This document shows positions 33,926 to 42,825 of a stretch of 64,000 nucleotides of DNA, in pieces (position 1 is the first letter of the stretch; the number at the start of each line of letters is the position of its first letter). Both the position numbers and the translations under genes were made by a program. This DNA is from Streptomyces sp. NBC_00510 (GTDB taxonomy: Bacteria > Actinomycetota > Actinomycetes > Streptomycetales > Streptomycetaceae), in the NCBI GenBank assembly GCA_036013505.1, contig CP107851.1, forward strand, positions 8,294,001 through 8,358,000. The letters are read 5' to 3'. The notes under the pieces were generated by a model that saw only the letters and a list, made by a program, of their open reading frames with translations, did not search any database and had not been told where the DNA came from.

Positions 33926-35917
33926 ATGAGCCTGCTGGCAGGGATCAACCGGCCCGCGGACCTGAGGGGCCTGAGCCATCCGGAACTGGTCAGGCTCGCC
34001 GGGGAGATCCGCGAGTTCCTGATCCGGCACGTCGCGGCCACGGGCGGCCATCTGGGGCCCAACCTCGGCGTGGTGGAGCTGACGCTGGCACTGCACCGGG
34101 TCTTCGACTCCCCGCGTGACCGGCTGCTGTGGGACGTCGGGCACCAGGCGTACGTCCACAAGATCGTGACGGGGCGGGCCGGTGAGTTCACCGGCCTGCG
34201 GCAGCGCGGCGGCCTGTCGGGGTACCCCAGCCGGGAGGAGTCCGCGCACGACCACATCGAGCACTCCCACGCGTCGGCGGCCCTGTCGTACGCCGACGGC
34301 ATGGCCAAGGCCGGACAGCTCGCGGGACGGGCGGACCGGCACATCGTCGCCGTCGTCGGCGACGGAGCGCTCACCGGCGGGCTGGCCTGGGAGGCCCTGA
34401 ACAACATCGCGGAGGCCCCCGACCGGCCCGTGGTGATCGTCGTCAACGACAACGGCCGTTCGTACGCACCGACCGTGGGCGGACTCGCGCGGCACCTGGC
34501 GGCCCTGCGCACCCACGCCGGCTACGAGCGTCTGGCGGGCTGGGGCAAACAGGCCCTCGGCGGTGCCGGGACGCCCGGGCGGGCGCTGCACCGCACCCTG
34601 CACGCCGCCAAGGAGGGCATCAAGGAGGGGCTGCGGGCGGGCCTCGCAGACGGCTCCACCGACGCCGTGACGCCGCACTCGCTCTTTGGCGCGCTGGGCC
34701 TGCACTACCTCGGCCCGGTCGACGGCCACGACATCCCCGCCCTGGAAGCGGCCCTGGAGCGGGCCAAGGCCCATGGCGCGCCCGTCGTTGTCCACTGCAT
34801 CACGCGCAAAGGGCTCGGATACGCGCCCGCCGAGGAGGACGAGGAGGACCATCTGCACGGCATCGGTGCCATCGACCCGCAGACGGGGCGTCCCCTGCGG
34901 CCCGCCGTTCCGACCTGGTCGGCGGTGTTCGGCCGGGAAATGGTGGAGCTGGCGGACGCGCACCCGGACCTCGTGGCGATCACCGCGGCCATGCCCGGCT
35001 CGGTCGGTCTGAACGACTTCGCCGCACGCTATCCGGCACGGTTCTTCGACGTCGGTATCGCCGAGCAGCACGCGGTCGCCTCGGCCGCCGGGATGGCCAT
35101 GGCGGGACTGCACCCGGTGATCGCCCTCTACGGCACCTTCTTGAACCGCGCACTCGACCAGGTGCTGATGGACCTCGCCCTGCACCGTCTCGGTGCGACC
35201 CTCGTACTCGACCGGTCCGGGGTCACCGGTGACGACGGACCCAGCCACAACGGGCTGTGGGACCTGGCGATGCTCCAGGCCGTTCCCGGCCTGCGGATCG
35301 CGGCTCCCCGTGACGCGCACACGCTGCGGCAGCAGTTGCGGCAGGCCGTCGCGATCACGGACGCGCCGACGGTCCTGCGCTACCCGCGGGGCGCGGTCGG
35401 GCCGGAGATCCCGGCGGCCGGTCGCGTCGGTGCGGTCGACGTCCTGCGTGAGGCGGCCCCCGGTTCCGGCGGCGTCCTGCTGATCGCCGTCGGGACGATG
35501 GTCCCGGTCGCCCTCGAAGCGGCGGGGCTCTGCGCCGAGCGTGGTGTGGAGGTCACGGTGGTGGACCCGCTGTGGGTCAAGCCGCTGCCCGGAGAGCTGC
35601 CCGCCCTCGCCGCCGAGCACGCCCTGGTCGTCACGGTCGAGGACGGCCTGCGTACCGGGGGAGTGGGCACCGCGGTGGGCCAGGCCCTGCAGGAGGCCGG
35701 CATCCGCACCCCGGTGCGTGCCCTGGGGGTGGCCGACGGGTTTCCCCGGCAGGCCACGCGCGCCGAGATCCTCGCGGAAGCGGGACTGACCGCACAGGCC
35801 GTCGCGGAGAGTGTCATGGAGGCCCTGGCGCGGGCTGCCGTCACCGTGCCCGAAAGACGACGAAATGCACATACCAGTAAAATGCTGCTACCGCGTCAGC
35901 GGCCGGAGGATGCGTGA
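33926..35917 (+). CDS. dxs: 1-deoxy-D-xylulose-5-phosphate synthase
   Basis: The 663-residue thiamine-diphosphate enzyme condenses pyruvate with glyceraldehyde 3-phosphate, the first step of the MEP isoprenoid pathway. Visible motifs are LLWDVGHQAYVHKIVTGR (catalytic His), the ThDP motif GDGALTGGLAWEALN, GIAEQHAVASAAGM with the conserved Glu, DRSGVTGDDGPSHNG, and a transketolase C-terminal domain. GAGGAG precedes the ATG by seven bases. The last 25 codons are conspicuously AT-richer and look like an appended tail. It is paired with a TDT transporter and divergent from MarR, with no other MEP gene nearby, so it is probably a second, specialised copy. Confidence 0.93.
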   Translation: MSLLAGINRPADLRGLSHPELVRLAGEIREFLIRHVAATGGHLGPNLGVVELTLALHRVFDSPRDRLLWDVGHQAYVHKIVTGRAGEFTGLRQRGGLSGYPSREESAHDHIEHSHASAALSYADGMAKAGQLAGRADRHIVAVVGDGALTGGLAWEALNNIAEAPDRPVVIVVNDNGRSYAPTVGGLARHLAALRTHAGYERLAGWGKQALGGAGTPGRALHRTLHAAKEGIKEGLRAGLADGSTDAVTPHSLFGALGLHYLGPVDGHDIPALEAALERAKAHGAPVVVHCITRKGLGYAPAEEDEEDHLHGIGAIDPQTGRPLRPAVPTWSAVFGREMVELADAHPDLVAITAAMPGSVGLNDFAARYPARFFDVGIAEQHAVASAAGMAMAGLHPVIALYGTFLNRALDQVLMDLALHRLGATLVLDRSGVTGDDGPSHNGLWDLAMLQAVPGLRIAAPRDAHTLRQQLRQAVAITDAPTVLRYPRGAVGPEIPAAGRVGAVDVLREAAPGSGGVLLIAVGTMVPVALEAAGLCAERGVEVTVVDPLWVKPLPGELPALAAEHALVVTVEDGLRTGGVGTAVGQALQEAGIRTPVRALGVADGFPRQATRAEILAEAGLTAQAVAESVMEALARAAVTVPERRRNAHTSKMLLPRQRPEDA

Positions 35918-36996
35918 TGGCCAAGAGCATCTGCCGCAGGACCGATGAGACGGCGCCTTCCGGGCGCCGCGCGGCCCTCTCCGCCGCGGTGGGCGACCTC
36001 AACGCCGGTGCGCTCGCGTTCGTCATGGGCACCGGCATCGTCTCCACCGCCCTGTACGTCAACGGCGCCGGCACCGCCTCCGCCGTACTGCTGTGGGTGG
36101 CACTGGCCGGGTTCGCGGTACTGCTGCCCGCCTACGGCTGGCGGCTGCTGCGGCAGCGCGAGCGGTTCGTCGCGGATTTCCTGGGGCCGCGCGCCTTCGC
36201 GTTCCTCACCGTCGCCATCTCCGCCAACGTGCTGGCCGCGCGCCTCGCGCCGGACGGCCACACCGCGGTCGCATGGGCGTTCCTGGCGTTCGGGGTACTG
36301 GGGTGGGTGGTGCTGGACTACGGCATTCCGCTCGCGCTCATCACCACCCTGAAACGGGGCCCCTCGTTCGACCAGGTGAACGGCACCTGGTTCCTGTGGG
36401 CGGTGGGATCGGAGTCGGTGGCGGTCGCGGCGGCCGCGCTGGCCCGGGTGACCCCCGGCAACGTCCTGCCGGTGCTGGCGGTGGTGTGCTGGGCCGTCGG
36501 CCTGGTGCAGTACCTGCTGACCGCCGCCATCGTCCTGGCCAGGCTGCTGGCCCGGCCGGTCCGTCCGGAAGGCCTCATGACGTCCGTCTGGATCTTCATG
36601 GGGGCGGCGGCGATCGCCGTCCTTGCCGCAGTGCGGTTGATGGCACTCCCCGTGGGCAGCACCATGCTGTCGCGCCCGCTCCTCGTCGGGTCGTCCGTCG
36701 TCCTGTGGTCGTTCTCCAGCTGGCTCATCCCCCTTCTGCTGGCCCTGGGCGTATGGCGGCACGCGCTGCGCCGCATTCCGCTGCGCTACGAGCTCGGCTG
36801 GTGGAACCTCGTCTTCCCGGTCGGCATGTACGCGGTCACCACGCACGAGCTGGGACGCGCGACCGGAACGTCGTGGATGACGAGCATGGGCCGCTGGGAG
36901 GTCTGGATCGCCGCGGCGTTCTGGGCCGTGGTGTTCGCCGCCATGGCGGCCGCCAAGCTACGGCCCCGCCGCCCGGTTCCCGCGACGCTGCCGTAG
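35917..36996 (+). CDS. TDT-family (TehA/SLAC1-like) membrane transporter
   Basis: The 359-residue protein has about ten hydrophobic segments and the family pattern FVMGTGIVSTALYV near the start and WWNLVFPVGMYAVTTHELGR near the end. TDT proteins move dicarboxylates, tellurite-related anions, sulfite or chloride. Its ATG overlaps the dxs stop by one base (TGATG), with GGAGGA six bases upstream, so the two are translated together. The pairing with dxs is unusual. Confidence 0.85.
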   Translation: MAKSICRRTDETAPSGRRAALSAAVGDLNAGALAFVMGTGIVSTALYVNGAGTASAVLLWVALAGFAVLLPAYGWRLLRQRERFVADFLGPRAFAFLTVAISANVLAARLAPDGHTAVAWAFLAFGVLGWVVLDYGIPLALITTLKRGPSFDQVNGTWFLWAVGSESVAVAAAALARVTPGNVLPVLAVVCWAVGLVQYLLTAAIVLARLLARPVRPEGLMTSVWIFMGAAAIAVLAAVRLMALPVGSTMLSRPLLVGSSVVLWSFSSWLIPLLLALGVWRHALRRIPLRYELGWWNLVFPVGMYAVTTHELGRATGTSWMTSMGRWEVWIAAAFWAVVFAAMAAAKLRPRRPVPATLP

Positions 36997-37086
36997 GCGT
37001 GCAGCCGACAGCCGGACCCGGCCGGCCGAAGACGCCCGCGCTCAGGTTCCGGGCCTGACCGCGCGCGTCCGGCCTTTCCGGTCGGG

Positions 37087-37923
37087 CTACCCGCCCCACA
37101 CCCAGGTGACCCGCTCGTACAGCGGCTCGAAGCCGGCGCGCTTCATGTTGTGCAGGGACGTGTTGTGGTCGCGGGGGCCCTCCGCCCCGGTCTCGGCGAC
37201 GAGCCATCGGCAGCCTGCTTCGTGGGCCGCCTGGGCGCGGGCGGTGAGCAGTGCCGACTGGGCGCCGCGGCCGCGCCATTCCGGCAGCGTCGCTCCGCCG
37301 AACATGTCGGCACAGTCACCGTTCACGAAGATGCTGCCGACCGCGACGATGCGTTCACCCTCCCAGACGGCGTACTGCCGCCAGTTCGGCCTGCCCACGC
37401 ATGCCGCGGCCATGTCGATCATGGCCGGCGTGGCGAAGCCGAAGGTCGTCATCATCACGGTGGCCCACTCGCGTGCCTGGTCACGCTCGACGAGGCCGAC
37501 GCGCAGGTCCGGGTCGAGCGCGGCGACACCGTCGGTCCCGGCCAGTACGGTCGCGACGTCACAGCCGAGCTTGGCGAAACGGGTGCCCTCGGTGAGGTTC
37601 CACTTCTGCGCGGTCGAGGCCCAATCCGACGGCAGCACTGACGGCGCGATCATGAACGAGCCCTGGGGCACGCCCTGAGCGCGGTAGAAGTCGCACACCT
37701 GCTCCACGATGTCCGCCGTGACCGGCTCGGCAGGCCCGAACCCCCCGGCCCGGTTGAAGAAGCGGCTCGGGTCCTCGCGAACCGCGAGCGCCCGCGCGGA
37801 GCCGAACTGCCGCGCGCCGACGCCCAGGGCGCTGAGCACGTCGGCCGGCGCGCCTGTCACGAAGTCGGTATATGCCTTGATCTCGGTCTCTTCGGCCAGG
37901 CCGGTCGGCACGGTGGTGCTCAC
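37087..37923 (-). CDS. GNAT-family N-acetyltransferase
   Basis: The 278-residue protein has a poorly typed N-terminal half and a C-terminal GNAT domain with VAVGSIFVNGDCADMFGGAT, the acetyl-CoA loop LPEWRGRGAQSALLTARAQA and HNMKRAGFEPLYERV. Its GTG overlaps the stop of the upstream hydrolase gene by four bases. It is third in an ECF sigma-hydrolase-GNAT operon. The substrate is unknown. Confidence 0.85.
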   Translation of the reverse strand: MSTTVPTGLAEETEIKAYTDFVTGAPADVLSALGVGARQFGSARALAVREDPSRFFNRAGGFGPAEPVTADIVEQVCDFYRAQGVPQGSFMIAPSVLPSDWASTAQKWNLTEGTRFAKLGCDVATVLAGTDGVAALDPDLRVGLVERDQAREWATVMMTTFGFATPAMIDMAAACVGRPNWRQYAVWEGERIVAVGSIFVNGDCADMFGGATLPEWRGRGAQSALLTARAQAAHEAGCRWLVAETGAEGPRDHNTSLHNMKRAGFEPLYERVTWVWGG

Positions 37924-38828
37924 GCTTGGTTCCCCTTGTCGGTGGTGGTGACGAAGTCGAGCACGGCGGCGACGAACCGCTCGGTCTCCTCGATGTGCCC
38001 GAAGTGGCCGCTCGCGGTCAGCTCGCACAGCCGCGCGTCCGGCATGCCGGCGTGGATCTCGTAGGCGAAGCGGGGCGGGCAGATGAAGTCGTGGGTGCCG
38101 ACGATCACCAGGGCCGGCGCCTGGATCGTGCCGAGCCGGTCCCGTACGTCCCAGTCGGCCGGGAGCCGATTCGGGTCATGGGTCGCCCGCAAGGTGGGCG
38201 TGCCCACCTGCGCGACCGTCGCGCGGTAGTCGGCGAAGTAGGCGGGCAGGAGGGTGCCGAGGTAGCGCTCCTTCGACGCGTCGTCGACGACCCCCAGCGT
38301 CCCCGACAGCCGGGCCTCCCACACCCGCCCCGCCTCGGCCGCCTCGGGCCGGTCCGGCCAGCGCTGGACGAACACGGCCATCTCCTTGGACGCCGCCTCC
38401 ATCAGTTCCGGCCCGTACACGGCCGCGGTGTCGTACAGGATCAGCCCGTCGAGGCGGTCGGGGTGCTCGAGGCCGAACTGCAGCGCGACGAAACCGCCGT
38501 GCGAGTGGCCGAGGACGTAGGCGGTCGGCGCCCCGAGGTCGTCGAGTACGGCCGCGGCGAAGCGCGCGTAGCGGGACGTGGAGTAGTCCCCGTCCGGCAG
38601 CAGGTCGCTGTCGCCCGATCCGACGGGGTCCAGGTAGACCATGGTCAGATGCGGTTCCAGTGCGGGTACGCGCAGGTACTCAGGGTGCACACCGGGGCCT
38701 CCGGAGTGCACGAGGCACACCGGCCCGTCACCCGCGACCCGGTAGACCTGGCGCACGCCGTCGACCACGACGGTGCGCACCTCGGCAGCACGCTCGCCGT
38801 GCTCCGCCTCGTGATGGATAGCTTTCAT
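37920..38828 (-). CDS. Alpha/beta hydrolase (proline iminopeptidase-like)
   Basis: The 302-residue enzyme has CLVHSGGPGVHPEYL (HGGPG-like oxyanion motif with Ser for Gly), VYLDPVGSGDSD, nucleophile Ser in VLGHSHGGFVALQ, Asp in VIVGTHDFICPP and His in ASGHFGHIE. This is the S33 prolyl iminopeptidase-like pattern; peptidase activity is not proven. The start could also be the GTG six bases upstream. It lies 35 bp after the ECF sigma gene and overlaps the GNAT gene. Confidence 0.85.
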   Translation of the reverse strand: MKAIHHEAEHGERAAEVRTVVVDGVRQVYRVAGDGPVCLVHSGGPGVHPEYLRVPALEPHLTMVYLDPVGSGDSDLLPDGDYSTSRYARFAAAVLDDLGAPTAYVLGHSHGGFVALQFGLEHPDRLDGLILYDTAAVYGPELMEAASKEMAVFVQRWPDRPEAAEAGRVWEARLSGTLGVVDDASKERYLGTLLPAYFADYRATVAQVGTPTLRATHDPNRLPADWDVRDRLGTIQAPALVIVGTHDFICPPRFAYEIHAGMPDARLCELTASGHFGHIEETERFVAAVLDFVTTTDKGNQA

Positions 38829-38863
38829 ACCCACACGATGCGGTGGACCCCGGAAAGGTTCGA

Positions 38864-39841
38864 TCAGCCTTCAAGATTGTTTGCGAGGCCGGCCCGGCGG
38901 CGGCGCGGGTGGTACAGGCGCAGCCTGTCGTCACCCTTCCGGTCCAGGTGATGCACCCAGACCACGCTGGGCGGGCAGTGGAACGGGTCCTCCGGCGGGC
39001 TGATGATGGCCGCCTCCCAGATGACCACCTCGCGACCGGCCACCACGTTCAGCAGCTTCTGGCGGACGCCGTCGGAAACGTCGCGGGCGAAGGAGAACCC
39101 CAGGTAGGCGAGGTCCGTGTGCTTGCCGGTCGGCCACGTCACCTCCAGCCGGGGTGACCGCCACTCCGTCCACGCCGAGGCGAGCTCGCCGCGGTGGCCC
39201 GCCAGCATGGTCTCCTCGGCCAGACGGCGGTGCCGCGCGGTGCGTGAGGTGGCGTCGTCGTGGACCTGGTCGCCCATGCTCACCAGGGCACCGGCCAGCT
39301 TCGTACGCGCTTGGCTGAGCCTGCTGCGCACGGTGCCGACGGGGGTGCCGCACAGCAGCGCGATCTCCTCGTAGGAGGTGACGTCCGTGAAGTAGCGCAG
39401 CATGGTCACCAACCGCAGCGCGGGTGACAGCTTCTCCAGCGCACTCCAGATCCAGTCCTGCAGCACGTGCTCGTCCAGCACGTCCGCCGGATCGGGCGGG
39501 CCGCCCGAGCGGTCCATGGCGACGAACCCCTCGAGCTCGGCCACCGGCACCGCCGACTTCTTGCGCAGCTGGGCACGGCAGACGTTGCGGACCACCATGC
39601 GCAGCCACGGGCCGACGGCGTCCGGATCCCGCAGATCCCCGATGCGCCGCAGCGCGATGAGCGCCGCCTCCTGCACCGCGTCCTCGACATCCGGGCTGTG
39701 ACCCAGCATGGCGAGGGCGACTCCGTGCATGGTCGCCTGATGCCTGGCGAGCAGCAGCCCCAGGGAACCCGCATCGCCTGCCTGAGCGGCCCGCACCAGC
39801 TCGAAGTCCGGCGGCGCCCCGCTCAAGATCAGATCACTCAT
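38864..39841 (-). CDS. ECF-type sigma-70 factor with NTF2-like C-terminal domain
   Basis: The 325-residue protein has region 2 (HSPDVEDAVQEAALIALRRI), region 4 (VTSYEEIALLCGTPVGTVRS, RLSQARTKL) and about 120 further residues (GELASAWTEWRSPRLEVTWP to the end) resembling the SnoaL-like tails of some ECF groups that replace an anti-sigma factor. It is first in an operon with the hydrolase and GNAT genes. No anti-sigma gene is next to it. The ATG at 39841 lacks a clear ribosome site. Confidence 0.86.
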   Translation of the reverse strand: MSDLILSGAPPDFELVRAAQAGDAGSLGLLLARHQATMHGVALAMLGHSPDVEDAVQEAALIALRRIGDLRDPDAVGPWLRMVVRNVCRAQLRKKSAVPVAELEGFVAMDRSGGPPDPADVLDEHVLQDWIWSALEKLSPALRLVTMLRYFTDVTSYEEIALLCGTPVGTVRSRLSQARTKLAGALVSMGDQVHDDATSRTARHRRLAEETMLAGHRGELASAWTEWRSPRLEVTWPTGKHTDLAYLGFSFARDVSDGVRQKLLNVVAGREVVIWEAAIISPPEDPFHCPPSVVWVHHLDRKGDDRLRLYHPRRRRAGLANNLEG

Positions 39842-40113
39842 ATCGTAACCATTGAAGCAGAACGACCTCGCGCCTCGGATTCGTCGCCCGCGTCTCACAG
39901 TGTCCCGCTCGACCACGGCGGGAGCCTTCTCGCACTTGGACTGCCCGGGCGTCCGCATCAGCGCCGGGGGAGGAGGCGAGCCCCCATCCGCGCCGCCACC
40001 GCCCTGCGCAAGGATCAGCTGCCCGGGATGCTGTCAGGGGAGGCGGTCGTTGGGTGCGTGGCATGTGGCGTGGATACCCGATCCGAAAGGATGGGGGGAC
40101 GCGCCCAGCGGAG
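39842..40113. other. Intergenic region upstream of the ECF sigma gene
   Basis: No gene is supported. The plus strand leads into the integrase remnant that follows, and the minus strand should hold the sigma operon promoter. Confidence 0.35.
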
Positions 40114-40310
40114 GGTGCGCTGGAAGTACCGGACTTGCCGGAAGCGGTGGCTCGGATCGGGTTGCGGCCAGGTGATCCGGTCTTCAGTAGGCCGGACGGC
40201 ATGGTCGATGCCGATCTACTGCATCCGGTTTCAGGTGAACCCTGGCCTGGCGTATCGCCCGCCGGCCAGGCGACCTGATCGCGCTCGCGATCCAGTACGG
40301 CCACAACTGA
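40114..40310 (+). pseudogene. Remnant of a tyrosine recombinase (integrase) with internal deletion
   Basis: Two pieces of an integrase lie in different frames. The first (about 40114-40230) reads EVPDLPEAVARIGLRPGDPV then FSRPDGMVDADLL, the N-terminal pattern of a Streptomyces tyrosine recombinase. The second (40239-40310) reads TLAWRIARRPGDLIALAIQY then GHN and a stop, the conserved C-terminal region of the same type. Everything between, including most of the catalytic core, is missing. It marks a former insertion. Confidence 0.7.
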
Positions 40311-40622
40311 TCATCGGTGGCCGTGACCGCGTTTGGCACCCGTGAGCGCTGGTCATCATCGAATGCCCTTCCACGGTTCTGGGCGGCCCGGGAGGGCCCT
40401 CGCGCGTTAGGGGACTCTGCATGGTCAGCCTGGTGGTCACGGTCATCGAGGATGTCCAGGTCGGAGCGGCCTTGAAGAGACCCCGGCTCAGCCGGCTATC
40501 TCGACCCCGACGAACCGCCGTTGACCGTGGCTGACCGCCCGATGTGGCACGGCTGTGGCTCGCCGTCCCTCCTGTCAGACCCGTCAAGCGCCTGGGCCTA
40601 CCTGCCTTGCACGACCTGGGTG
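40311..40622. other. Non-coding decayed stretch beside the integrase remnant
   Basis: No gene is supportable. It contains one copy of the short dispersed repeat TGGCACGGCTGTGGC at 40545-40559. Confidence 0.4.
40545..40559 (+). repeat. Dispersed repeat R1, copy 1 (TGGCACGGCTGTGGC)
   Basis: This exact 15-base sequence recurs at 42174-42188 and 44595-44609 on the same strand, always in non-coding DNA of this decayed region. Confidence 0.6.
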
Positions 40623-41255
40623 TCACCAGTCGCCTCGGAAGCGGCGGTACTCGTCGTTCATCAGGTCCCAGAAGGACTGGTATCGGACTGCGCCGGGCAG
40701 CCAATGGGCGACGAACCAGGCTTCCCACTCGCCGTCTGCCGTGACCACGCATGGGTTGAGGAGGTAGACCTCGGTGGCCTCGGGCGTGTGGCTGATCTTC
40801 AGGGTATGCGGCACGTACTCGGTGCGTATCGAGACCGGGTCCTGGGCCTCGCCGTAGACGAAGTACTCCTCGTCATCGACCCGTGCGCCGTTGGCCCCGT
40901 CTGCCTCGCTCCAGATCGCCACCAGTTCGGGGTCGAGGTCCCGGGTCCAGCCGACCTCTTGGGCCGACAGGATCCGCTCGATGTCGGAGGTCGTGTTGAG
41001 CCAGCCGTCACTGGTCAGCAAGAACTGCCGGTAGCTCGCCGGCAGTACGGTGCGCAGGCGGTCCTCAAGCGCGCCGACCTCCTCGACGCCGGCACCCGCC
41101 CGACCCAACCAACGGGCCCGGCGCACTTCCTCGGAAAACGGCTCGGCCCGTTCCTGTTCGTGCAACACCGGATCGAGCCACTCATCACTCCAGCGCTGTA
41201 GCAACTCCCGCCACGCGTAGGACTGCCCACCATCTTGGCCTCGTACGTCGCTCAC
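40623..41255 (-). CDS. SMI1/KNR4-family protein
   Basis: The 210-residue protein has the SMI1/KNR4 pattern: AGVEEVGALEDRLRTVLPAS, then YRQFLLTSDGWLN, and EYVPHTLKISHTPEATEVYL near the C-terminal third. In bacteria this family is common among immunity proteins of contact-dependent toxins, but no toxin gene is adjacent. The GTG start at 41255 has only a weak ribosome site. It lies in a region of recombinase remnants and other orphan genes. Confidence 0.82.
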   Translation of the reverse strand: MSDVRGQDGGQSYAWRELLQRWSDEWLDPVLHEQERAEPFSEEVRRARWLGRAGAGVEEVGALEDRLRTVLPASYRQFLLTSDGWLNTTSDIERILSAQEVGWTRDLDPELVAIWSEADGANGARVDDEEYFVYGEAQDPVSIRTEYVPHTLKISHTPEATEVYLLNPCVVTADGEWEAWFVAHWLPGAVRYQSFWDLMNDEYRRFRGDW

Positions 41256-41322
41256 AGCGGAAGGCTAGAGGGCAGTGACGCCAAACCTTGCGCGGCCACT
41301 TCAAGCAGGTGGGCTGATACCT

Positions 41323-41341
41323 GCTTTAGGAGTTCGTTCAC
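41323..41341 (+). repeat. Dispersed repeat R4, copy 1 (GCTTTAGGAGTTCGTTCAC)
   Basis: This 19-base sequence recurs with one mismatch at 42911-42929. Just before it AAGCAGGT and ACCTGCTT form an 8-bp hairpin, so it may be terminator-associated. Confidence 0.5.
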
Positions 41342-41495
41342 AGCTACGCGCGCGCTGCCGCGCTGCAACTACGAGGGCACAAGGTAGGCCCCCTGCAACC
41401 GCTAGGGTCCACGTGTGTACGGCGCTGTTGCCGTCACCTTCTGCCGTCAGGAGCCGCAGAGCACCCGTATCCCGTTCGGGCCAGCCTAGATCCGG

Positions 41496-42113
41496 TCAGC
41501 CGCTGGGTATCGGAGCCAGGCCCTCGATGAACTGGGTGCTCTTCAGAAATTCCGGAGTCAGCCGGATCCCGGTGACGCGCTCGGCGAGAGCGAAGGTGGC
41601 AGCGGTGACCACGTCCAGGTCATCTGGGCTTCCTTCCTCCGTGGCGAAGCCCACCTCGCGCATGGCTGTCACCAAGCTCTCGGGGTCGCTGCCGTCTCGG
41701 TGGTAGGGAAACAGCGGCTCGAAGTGCAGCCTTGGCTTGCCGTTCTCGAACCAGTTGAAATGATCGACCGCGTTGACATTCCGAAAGTGGGACACGACCG
41801 TGCGCCCGGCTGACAGGTGCGACAGTGCTCCGTCGAGCGTCCCGATGTAGCCGTTGGGTTCCACCATCACCGTCCAGCCGTGGAGGGGCGCCACTCCGAG
41901 GTAACCATGGGTGCCCTCGTGTACCTGGGCCGTTTCGTAGGCGTGCTCGTCCAGCGTTGCCACTCCAATGCCGTGCCCTCGCACCTCGGCCTTGAGTACT
42001 TGGAGCACCTCCGCTGGCGTGATCCCGCGCACCAGCGTGATGCAGTACGCCTCGGCAAGGCGGGCAAAGTCCGCTTCGAACCAGTGGTAATCGTCGGCGG
42101 TGGCATTCGTCAT
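41496..42113 (-). CDS. DUF6461-type protein
   Basis: The 205-residue protein reads DDYHWFEADFARLAEAYCIT, LVRGITPAEVLQVLKAE, GWTVMVEPNGYIGTLDGALS and TVVSHFRNVNAVDHFNWFEN. This matches the DUF6461 pattern of actinobacterial proteins, often found as orphan immunity-like genes. The ATG at 42113 is the first methionine of the conserved part; the longer frame upstream has no coding character. Function unknown. Confidence 0.8.
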   Translation of the reverse strand: MTNATADDYHWFEADFARLAEAYCITLVRGITPAEVLQVLKAEVRGHGIGVATLDEHAYETAQVHEGTHGYLGVAPLHGWTVMVEPNGYIGTLDGALSHLSAGRTVVSHFRNVNAVDHFNWFENGKPRLHFEPLFPYHRDGSDPESLVTAMREVGFATEEGSPDDLDVVTAATFALAERVTGIRLTPEFLKSTQFIEGLAPIPSG

Positions 42114-42173
42114 GGCGCAAGCGTCCCACCCTCCGATCCGGTGGCATCCATCCTGGCCGACCCCCGTGGCACG

Positions 42174-42188
42174 TGGCACGGCTGTGGC
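42174..42188 (+). repeat. Dispersed repeat R1, copy 2
   Basis: TGGCACGGCTGTGGC, about 60 bases upstream of the DUF6461-type gene start. Confidence 0.6.
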
Positions 42189-42354
42189 ATGGACCAATCT
42201 CCGACTATCCACTGCGAGCCGACTCTGATGCCTGTCCGGCATGGTGGAGCAATAGTCACGACTTATAGGTGAGCTGTGTAGCTTGGGTCGTTGCCTGGCT
42301 CCCTGGACTGGGTGATGCTGGTCCGACTGGTGTTGGAACCCAGCGTGTCCCGCC

Positions 42355-42570
42355 TCAGTCCTTGACCGGTTCCCATTGAATGGGCTCAGCTCCGCGCAGG
42401 TAGAGCATGTACCCCGCATCCTCCATGTCCACATCCTCCACGTTCACGTCCCACCTCTCCGGTGGGACGACGTAGAGTCCTGCGGTGGGTGCGGGAGCCC
42501 AGCCGAGGTTGCGTGGAGGGTCGTACTCCTCGTAGTGCCCCACGTAGAGTCGGGTCGGCGGGATGGACAC
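42355..42570 (-). CDS. Small hypothetical protein, possibly truncated
   Basis: A 71-codon frame starting at GTG reads IPPTRLYVGHYEEYDPPRNL, then GLYVVPPERWDVNVEDVDME. Codon use is protein-like, but no ribosome site precedes the start. A protein-like stretch in another frame just upstream (around 42580-42641) hints at a frameshifted longer gene. No family recognised. Confidence 0.45.
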   Translation of the reverse strand: MSIPPTRLYVGHYEEYDPPRNLGWAPAPTAGLYVVPPERWDVNVEDVDMEDAGYMLYLRGAEPIQWEPVKD

Positions 42571-42825
42571 GGCACAGAGGCCAGCACCGCCGGCACGACG
42601 TGGAGTCGGAAGACTGGGAGCTCAATGCCGTGGTCTGTCACGTCGCGAGCCTACTGACCTGCTGTACGACCAAGAGGTGGAGGTTCTTGCGGAGTTCGAA
42701 GGCCGTGACCTCGGAGCGGTACTCCTCCTACTCCTGCTGCTTGTTGCGTAGGAAGCGATTCGGGCTTCTGTCGACCTGAGGTCACCTGGGCAAGCAGCCC
42801 TGTGGCCTGCGGTTAGTGTGCCAAT

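Noticed and set aside
33227..35872. 881-codon minus-strand frame covering dxs
   Set aside because: Only its last 122 codons (the MarR gene) are real; the rest is antisense to dxs, which has full catalytic motifs.
39834..40304. 156-codon minus-strand frame upstream of the ECF sigma gene
   Set aside because: Low-complexity, no ribosome site, and it is antisense to the recognisable integrase remnant.
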